Origin: Coffea arabica
Taxonomy: Eukaryota; Streptophyta; Magnoliopsida; Gentianales; Rubiaceae
Length of the DNA: 64,000 bases
Assembly (NCBI RefSeq): GCF_036785885.1
Contig: NC_092322.1
Span: 13,476,466-13,540,465, forward strand
Direction: 5' to 3'
A model generated the notes under the pieces. That model was given only the letters and a program-made list of their open reading frames with translations. It ran no database searches and was not told the DNA's origin. This document shows, piece by piece, positions 57,283 to 64,000 of this stretch (positions within the stretch are counted from its first letter, which is position 1; each line of letters begins with the position of its first letter). A program made the translations under genes and the position numbers.

Positions 57283-58700
57283 TCAGTTCTTCCTCAGAAC
57301 TTTGATTCCAACCCAACGGGACTCCATGTAATCAGAAGGATTGTCTTGTGTATACACTCCAAACTTGAAATAGTGTGTAGCAGGACCATTATCATGAGTT
57401 TCATACTTGAAAACTCCATCAATGTACACTCTAACTCTCCCTGCACCTGTGTCATGTATCACATTGACACGATACCATTTGTTGTAGACGTTGGGGATTA
57501 GGACAGGATTTGTGTAGTATGTGAGGGATGGATTGTAGACTCTTAGCATAGCAGTTGTGGCCTGAGTGCTTGCTCCAAATACTTGCATTATGCTGACACC
57601 AGAAGTTCCAGAGGGTACATATGCATAACCCTCGAATTGCCATACACCTGAAGTGTAGTCGTAGCCCTGAGAAGCAAATTAATTACCAGCAATGTTATGT
57701 CAACTTCATTTTATTTTTTTTGGGGTAGCTTGCGAGCTTGGTAGAGCAAAGTAGGGTCCTCTTCCAAATTCAAGATTGGGTTTGGGGCCTCTGACGTTGC
57801 AAGTGCAATCACAGAGTGTTATTAATCACTCAAAATCATGTCAATTTCAGTTCGATTTATTTCAATTTTTTTTTATTTTAAAATGAATGATACAGATTAG
57901 ATTGAATTATTGTGGCCCGATTTGGACCATATATTCAACGCAATTGCAACAGCCCATGTCCCTCTCTGAGTGAAACAATTATTATCATGGACAATACTCT
58001 CTTTTTTGGATAAAATACACTATTTCATTCCATGAAATTTATACTAATGATAAAAAATACATTAAACATGTCACAGGTATAACTAATATGGAAACCATGG
58101 ACAATACTCTGAGTTCGACACCATTTCATGCATTTTCATTTACAGTTCATCGTTCAGTTTCAAAGTTTTCCTACCCTATCCACAACCCAAAATTTACTTT
58201 GCTACCCGTTTGGATTGGCCATTTTTTCAAAAACAAGTTTTTCAAATACAATGCTACATCAATACACAATAACTCAAAAAAAATTTCATCCATACAATAT
58301 ATCAAATATTTCAAACAAATTTTATAGTCAAAATTTTTCATATATACTGCTACAGTAAAGTTTTTCAAAAACAGCTAATCCAAACTGAGAATCATATCTC
58401 TAGTAGGGAAAACTTTTTTTTTTCTTTTTTTTGCCAGGAAAAAATACTTACTGTGATGCGAATTTCAGTACGAGGTTTGGTATTGCTAGTTTGAGAATAA
58501 GGTTTATCTGTCTTATAAACCCACAGTCTGTGTTCACCACCAATGTACGAATAGCGTTGATTGACAGAGACATCGTACGGCTTCTGGACTTGAAAATTTG
58601 CCTCACTCAGCTTAACATAGCTGAACCCATCAGTTGGATCAGCCTTCAGAGCCCTCAGGAGGGTTAAGAACAAAGTGGCTAAGAAGAGAAAAGGCGTCAT
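57283..58700 (-). CDS. Citrate-binding-protein-like, alginate-lyase-2 fold, gene 2 (210 aa)
   Basis: Exons 58452-58700 and 57283-57666, with the same exon lengths (249 and 384 bp) and phase as gene 1. The intron is longer, 785 bp. The signal peptide MTPFLFLATLFLTLLRALKA is followed by RTEIR, QVFGAS and YFKFGVYTQ as in gene 1, with differences such as SQTSN for SAGST and DGVFKYETHD for DGVLKHETND. The frame is intact. Gene 1 and gene 2 are tandem duplicates in the same orientation, and the upstream DNA is also homologous. Confidence 0.9.
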
Positions 58701-58788
58701 TGCTAACTGAAGAAATGAAGAGCAAGAAAGTGTTTTAGGTGTGGTGAAGATCAGGGAAGATGATGGAATGCTACACTGGGGGCTTGGG

Positions 58789-58797
58789 TTATATAGC
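58789..58797 (-). promoter_or_regulatory. TATA box of citrate-binding-like gene 2
   Basis: Minus-strand CTATATAAC about 90 bp before the ATG at 58700. Confidence 0.5.
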
Positions 58798-58976
58798 TAG
58801 ATGGTGGAGTCTTATCTTCTTTTTCATTTTAACTTCATCTGTAGAGTTAAATTTAAGAAAGTCTTTGATATAAAAATGGTCCATAAAGCAAGTAGTCCCC
58901 TTTTTGTACATAAAAAAAATTCCAATATCCGTTTTAGGTTCTAGAAACTTTGAGCCTAATTACTAATAAGTTGCCC

Positions 58977-59014
<38 letters not shown>

Positions 59015-59420
59015 ATATAAGTTGCCAATATCAAGTAATATTTTCTTGGTGACAACACTGCAATTTTAATGCGAAAACAGCGTTAGCTTGTCAGGTGTTG
59101 GAATCTTAGATAGTAATTTATTTATTTTTTTCCTTGTTTGTGTTTTGCGTTGTGGGATATGACCATGTACAGATGATATTTTGAAAAACTTATAGAATAT
59201 AGGTAAGTACATTGAAGGTATTTCAAAGTTAAAGTGCCAAATTGCAAAAAATGGAGCAAATTTTGAAGAAGATGCATGAACTGAATAGTAAAAGAACAGT
59301 GAAGTCCTTGGTGCCCGCAGACGCAGAGTTCTCCATTAATTGTTAACTGCACTGGCCTGCGCAGGGGGTTCTACAAGTAGATAGTGGACTTTTACTGATC
59401 TGGGGTTCAATTATTTAAGC

Positions 59421-60290
59421 AAGTAATCCACTTTTAGTAGCCACTGGGCCAGCTCAGTAGCCACCAGGGAGGGACTTAAGTCCCTCCTTGGGCTGTTGGT
59501 GAGGGTTCAAATCCATCGGCAGCGAAAAAAATCTAAGGGTTGTGCCATAGCACTTTTTTGATCTAGTTGGGTCTGTATACCCACTAGTCCCTACAACAGC
59601 CTCCTTAGGCTCCCCCTCCCCCTAGATTAGGATAGAGTAGGTTATACAAATGTATCGTTGCTGACAAAAAAAAAAAAAAAAGTAATCCACTTTTAGTACA
59701 GAAAATTGTTTTAAGATTTTCCTTTTAATTCTATAAATTTTGGGTCTACTAGGGAACTAGTTTTCCACACATACACATATATATTAACTATGGAAATGGA
59801 GTTCCAAGAAGCATTTGAGGGATTTTCTTTGTTAAATTTACCAGGTGTTTTCATAAGTTATTGCAGTTCCAATGTGACAGCAAAATGAGGTCTTAGGAAT
59901 TAGAATCTTAGGAAGCCAATTATTATTGTTTTTTATTGTGGGATAAGACCACAGAAGATATGTTCAATTATGATGACTATTGAGGAATTGAGCATTCATT
60001 TTCCAGAACTAAAAAAAAAAAAAAAAGAAATGTTGAAAAACTTACTTTGCAAAAGAGTTGACAAAGTTCAGTGCTCTCCAATTATTGTACTTGTAATTTT
60101 TGCAGTCAAAAACCAATTTGTACCTCAAAATATTGTCCTCAATGAAACCATTCCGTTTGTGGAATAAAACCAATCTGTACAAATTGTCCCCAATTTGTAC
60201 CAAAGTCGTTTGTGACAATCCAGAGATGGTTTTATTCCAAATCCGGATATTTTGTTAAAAGTCGACTCAAGTAGACCGGACTACATGTTT
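59421..60290. repeat. Third copy of the citrate-binding upstream block, without gene
   Basis: Sequence resembling 51115-52690 minus the MITE: 'ttttagtacagaaa', 'gggtctact', 'tagaatcttag', 'ggataagacca', 'gcaaaagagttgacaaag' and 'gtcgactcaagtagaccgg' occur in the same order as around gene 1. The second copy lies at about 58801-59340. No coding part is attached to this third copy. A SINE has inserted into it. Confidence 0.6.
59440..59680 (+). mobile_element. tRNA-derived SINE with 18-bp target duplication
   Basis: Box-A-like 'ggccagctcagtagccacc' near 59447 and box-B 'gggttcaaatcc' near 59504, then the shared 'cctccttaggctccccctc' tail and an A run. Flanked by 'agtaatccacttttagta' at 59422-59439 and 59681-59698 (18 bp, perfect). 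Confidence 0.88.
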
Positions 60291-61854
60291 AGGACCAAAA
60301 TTCTCAATAAACAATTTTGGACTGTAATTTATTAGAGTAACGCTTTCGGTCCACGGGTTAGTCCAAATAAATTTCAATTAAAACTACAGGTTCAAAATGG
60401 TTAATTCAAATTACTTAGTAGCCTCTGAGCTCAAACTTATATATCATTTATATTTCCTTCCCCCTTTCAATGTGAAATTAGTTGTGGGATCATACATTCA
60501 TCCTTATTTAAGGACGTTACTTTCGCGCAAAACCCGTCACAATTCAAACTGTTCACTTGATCGAATTCAAAGTTTAGAGGTGGCTCGTACGAGTTCTAAA
60601 TAACCTTCAGCCTATCAAAAATTTGAAATGAAAAATAATGAAATATAGTCTTGGGCCTATGGACTATTAAAAAATAATTTGGGTTAACAATTTTGAATCC
60701 ATGATTTCAATTAAAAAGTTACTTGAACCGGTCCATGCATCTCTGCATCGGATGAGTTGGGACCAATACAGTTATAGGTTCGACCATGCAATGGAGTGTA
60801 AGGAGTTAAGTGCTATAAGGGTTGAGTACACCGTCCAATGGGGGCTATCTCTAAAAAAATTTCACATTGACCAAGGGTCATCTCTAAACTCTGTACGAGC
60901 CACCTATAGAATCTATGCGTGACTAAGTGTATAGTTTGGATTATGATCCGATTTTGCAAAGATGCAAAATTCTTAAGTGGGGATGAATGTGAGGATCCGT
61001 CCCACATTGAATTGAAGTGGAAAGGAGTGAAATATAACTTTGGGTCCATGGATTACAAGTATAATTATTTTGATCCCATGGTTTCAGTTCGAAAGTTACT
61101 TGGGTTAACCCATGAACCCGAAACTTTTTCCGTTGGACATAAGAAACACCAGCTTATTCATTCCGAAATGCGTTCATCTATTCTTTAAACACATTTTTTT
61201 TTTTTTTGAAAAATGTTGCAATTCAGGGGTGAGTTGTAATATTAATGGTTATAATAGTGGGTCACCTTTTTTTTTTTTTTTTTTGGTTCTTATCTGCTGT
61301 CCTAAGTGCAGCAAATTAAAAGAAAAAAAACTTCTCAAGAAAACTACCTTATGTTCGTGAAATTTTTTATCATGTCATGAAATAATGCCAGTAATACTTA
61401 CAAAATTTCATTCTAGTCCTCAAATTGGAGATATACATAAGTATAAAGTAAGACTGAAAGATGAACCAAACTATTTGATATTCGAATCGAACTTAATTTG
61501 GTAAGAATTCATTCAAATTTGATTCACTAACTAATTAAACCAAGGGTGAACAACATTTTATATTTGATAATCATTCAAACTTGATTCAGTAAATAAATAA
61601 ACTAAGTTTGAACAAAATTTTCAATTTGTTACAATAATCAAATAAATTTAAACACTAGAATGCTCGACTTAATTAAACTTATTTACATCCCTAGTTAAAT
61701 ATGACAAAATACTTTCTCGTTGCATTCACTATATCAGATTATACAGTAAGATTGTTCTAATTTGTAACTTCTTAAATTTTGCAAATTGTCTAAGAATTAA
61801 AGAGTAACATTATGACATAGTTTAGAATTGAGCTGCCTCTGCTAATTAATTGAC
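60291..61854. other. Intergenic repetitive-looking DNA, no gene seen
   Basis: AT-rich with phrases repeated within the block (for example 'ccatg[ag]tttcagtt' and 'gaaagttacttg' near 60705 and 61085) and TCCCACATTG near 60999. It may be a decayed repeat, but no ends were found. T-runs at about 61191-61207 and 61268-61284. Confidence 0.4.
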
Positions 61855-62012
61855 TTTTTTTTTTCGAAGACAACAACAGTTGTATAACTTAATCTATTCT
61901 ATACTAAGGGGGAGGGGGCGGACCTAAGGAGGTCCAGGGATAATTCGGAGGGGACTGAACCACCACCGGACCAAACGAGTACATAACACACTTGTCTGAA
62001 TTTTTTGAAATA
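61855..62012 (-). mobile_element. SINE, short form, inverted
   Basis: Reverse complement of the type at 55161-55321: T-run, 'tctatactaagggggagggg', 'cctaaggaggtccagggata' and 'ggaccaaacgagtacataac'. No clear target duplication. Confidence 0.65.
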
Positions 62013-62498
62013 AACCACTTAAACGTGACTTGCTTGCTTTACACAAAATTTTTTGTCTAGAGGGTATCCAAAAATTGACTATTTGGTCATGTTAGGGGGC
62101 CATCCTCTGAACTTGAATCCATATCCGCCGCCCCCTCGCGGTTTTGTCTCCCTAATTCCCCATCACAAACGGAACTAGAAAGTTTACTTTGACAATGCAA
62201 ATCTTAATATATTTGCATTCAAGTATGTGATATAAGATATTTTTAATTTTTGCATGGGCAAATATCTAAACTTATAGGGAATAGTTTAAAAATTTTCAAT
62301 TTTCTAAGGGATAAAAATCTAAAATTACAGAACTGTGAAGGATCAGGGGTTCAAACGGTTGTCAAAAAAATCATTTGGACCAATTTTGCTTCATTTTTCA
62401 CGGGATATAATTTACTTTTAACAACTTGTAAATGTAAAATAAAATTTTATAGACCTCAAATATGGTGGTAAAATCGATGTATAAGATGTAATTTGGGA

Positions 62499-62500
<2 letters not shown>

Positions 62501-62555
<55 letters not shown>
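62501..62555. repeat. (TA)n microsatellite
   Basis: About 55 bp of nearly pure TA dinucleotide. A shorter one lies at 58979-59002. Confidence 0.95.
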
Positions 62556-62560
<5 letters not shown>

Positions 62561-62762
62561 GCCAAATTATGGCTGTCAATCTTTCGGTGCGATTGCTACT
62601 TGGCCCAACCGTGGGGAAATAGGGCAGGTGGCCCCTCCTGCCACTCCTCCGGTTCCCTCTATGATCACCACACTACCTATTGACTCAATCCGAATGCTTC
62701 ATTCTAGAGATTTTCTTAGCTGAGATTAATACTTGTTATAATTACAAGTCGGCGGCTGAATT

Positions 62763-62905
62763 TTTTTTTTTTTATCGAGGATTTTTCTATCGAAACTGGT
62801 CAATAAAGATCGTCACATATTGTGATAAATTTTATAGAAAGCAAGATTCGAACTCTTGATCGCCTGCACCAAGTTTGGGATGACCACTGGACCAACGCCA
62901 GTGGC
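62763..62905 (-). mobile_element. tRNA-derived SINE, inverted, 14-bp target duplication
   Basis: On the minus strand: box-A-like 'tggtccagtggtcatc', box-B 'gagttcgaatcttg', and a terminal A run. Flanked by perfect 'tcggcggctgaatt' at 62749-62762 and 62906-62919. Confidence 0.85.
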
Positions 62906-63425
62906 TCGGCGGCTGAATTCTTTGACCAATAATTTAACAAAGGTAGCTGTCCCTACAGGCCTATTGCTCCATATTGTCATTTATGGAAGTGCCGGCGTAC
63001 AGAAAGTAAGATTTCGAGAAATAAACCTAACTCCCAACAGTACCTCCAAAAATCGGTAACTTTTGAAGGCTACTGGAGACTTATAACCCAAGACCCAACC
63101 CCCACCCCCCAATACTGATGTGTCGGCATTTTTTCTTTCCCCCCTTCTTGGGGCATGCGACCAGAGGGACACATAAACATAACACAGTGATGTTGTTTTG
63201 TTGAAACCACTGAGTTCCAATCTGCAACGGATCTTCTGTCTCAATCTCTAATTTTGCATATTACTCAATTAATAGTTATTAAATCTTTAAATAACAAAAA
63301 AGAACTAAAAAATAATATTTATATAGGAGAAATAGAAATATAATAAAAAGTAAGAAAAAGAGTAGCACAGAATATGGGACGGAATATCTATTGCAGTTCC
63401 CATCCTCTTATATTAGAGCAGTTAC

Positions 63426-63660
63426 TCAGGGCCATAAAAAATCTTCAATACTACTCAATGAAGAATTTAACTTGTCACATCCTGAGATATCTAGAAAACG
63501 TAGAGATTGGGAGTTTTCCATATCTAGGGAAGCATCTAAATTAGAGCAGTTGCTCTGCGTCATGGTAAAGTGTTGAAGAGATGCAAGGCTCTTCAAATTC
63601 CTCGTACAAGCCAAACTTCCGCATTTCTCTATGCTTGAGAGATAATCAGAATTGGTGGAT
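63426..63660 (-). pseudogene. LRR fragment, probably of an NLR gene
   Basis: The minus strand encodes LSSIEKCGSL, then LKSLASLQHF, CSNLDASLDM and SLRFLDISGCDKL, the spacing of C-terminal NLR leucine-rich repeats. There is no NB-ARC in reach. It could be an exon of a gene continuing outside the window or a relic. Confidence 0.45.
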
Positions 63661-63904
63661 ATGAAAATAGAAAAGAGTTATGTGGAAGAGTTTTTTTTTC
63701 TTTTGTTTTTTTAACAAAAAAAAAATACCCAGAAGACTGGAGGAAATTTAAACTTACAGGAAGTAGAGAAAGTCCACAGTTACAAATAAAATATCCTTGA
63801 TTTTAATCGTGGGCATATGTGCAATCTCCTCTGCAGCAATCGGTGCCAATGTCAATTAGTTGGTATTTGAAACTTAAAATGATCAACAGGTGAAGATTTA
63901 GGTA

Positions 63905-64000
63905 AGATTAAATCCTATATACACTGACAGTGTATACACTATTACCGTTAGATCTATGACATATGTATAAAAATTAAATTTCAAATTCAAATTTTGCATA
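63905..64000. mobile_element. Small MITE cut by the window end
   Basis: 'tatacactgacagtgtatac' and following text match the element at 53576-53726. The right end lies outside the window. Confidence 0.4.

Noticed and set aside
59440-59520. Stand-alone tRNA gene
   Set aside because: Box A and box B are present, but no cloverleaf closes and the sequence continues into a SINE body with an A tail and target duplication.
60180-61190. Possible LTR-type fossil with TCCCACATTG-like text
   Set aside because: No paired termini, target duplication or coding remnant could be found; left as unclassified intergenic repeat-like DNA.

Overview
The window is plant nuclear DNA, most likely from a eudicot. Supporting signs are multi-exon genes with GT-AG introns, a chloroplast-type N-acetylglutamate kinase, egg-cell EC1 proteins, a GRAS protein, an R1-type NLR disease-resistance relic, tRNA-derived SINEs and many MITEs. 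The R1-type NLR and the MITE content would suit an asterid, but the species cannot be named from the sequence alone.

Layout. 1-4005: 2.6 direct copies of a 1.54-kb repeat, each carrying a Mutator-like MITE. 5245-30293: a head-to-tail array of ten ~2.54-kb units, each with one intronless N-acetylglutamate kinase (NAGK)-like gene on the + strand. Copies 2-9 encode almost identical 377-residue proteins, copy 1 is divergent (371 residues), and copy 10 carries a nonsense codon. Units 4-9 are three copies of a two-unit (5.09 kb) higher-order repeat. 30188-31211: a truncated, frameshifted GRAS gene whose 3' end lies inside the last array unit. 32688-37184: an eight-exon, seven-WD40-repeat WDR83/MORG1-like gene on the - strand. 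38952-43070: two tandem EC1 (egg-cell-secreted) genes, the second split by a 598-bp solo LTR with a 5-bp target duplication. 44975-48813: a decayed R1-type CC-NB-LRR gene. 50133-50923 and 57283-58700: two tandem two-exon citrate-binding-protein/alginate-lyase-2-fold genes, with a third, gene-less copy of their upstream block at about 59421-60290. The rest is AT-rich intergenic DNA with well-bounded MITEs and SINEs and a fragment of another LRR gene near the right edge.

The most striking object is the NAGK-like array. It is a recent amplification of an enzyme that is normally kept at low copy. All copies share changes at positions that bind acetylglutamate in E. coli ArgB (the R66 position is His, N158 is Ile, G44 is Ala), while the catalytic lysines and aspartate are kept. 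All copies also carry an in-frame expansion of the GLSG motif, adding 20 or 26 residues. Open frames across nine copies with an altered substrate pocket suggest either a neofunctionalised amino-acid-kinase family or a homogenised array of impaired paralogues. Expression and enzyme assay would separate these.
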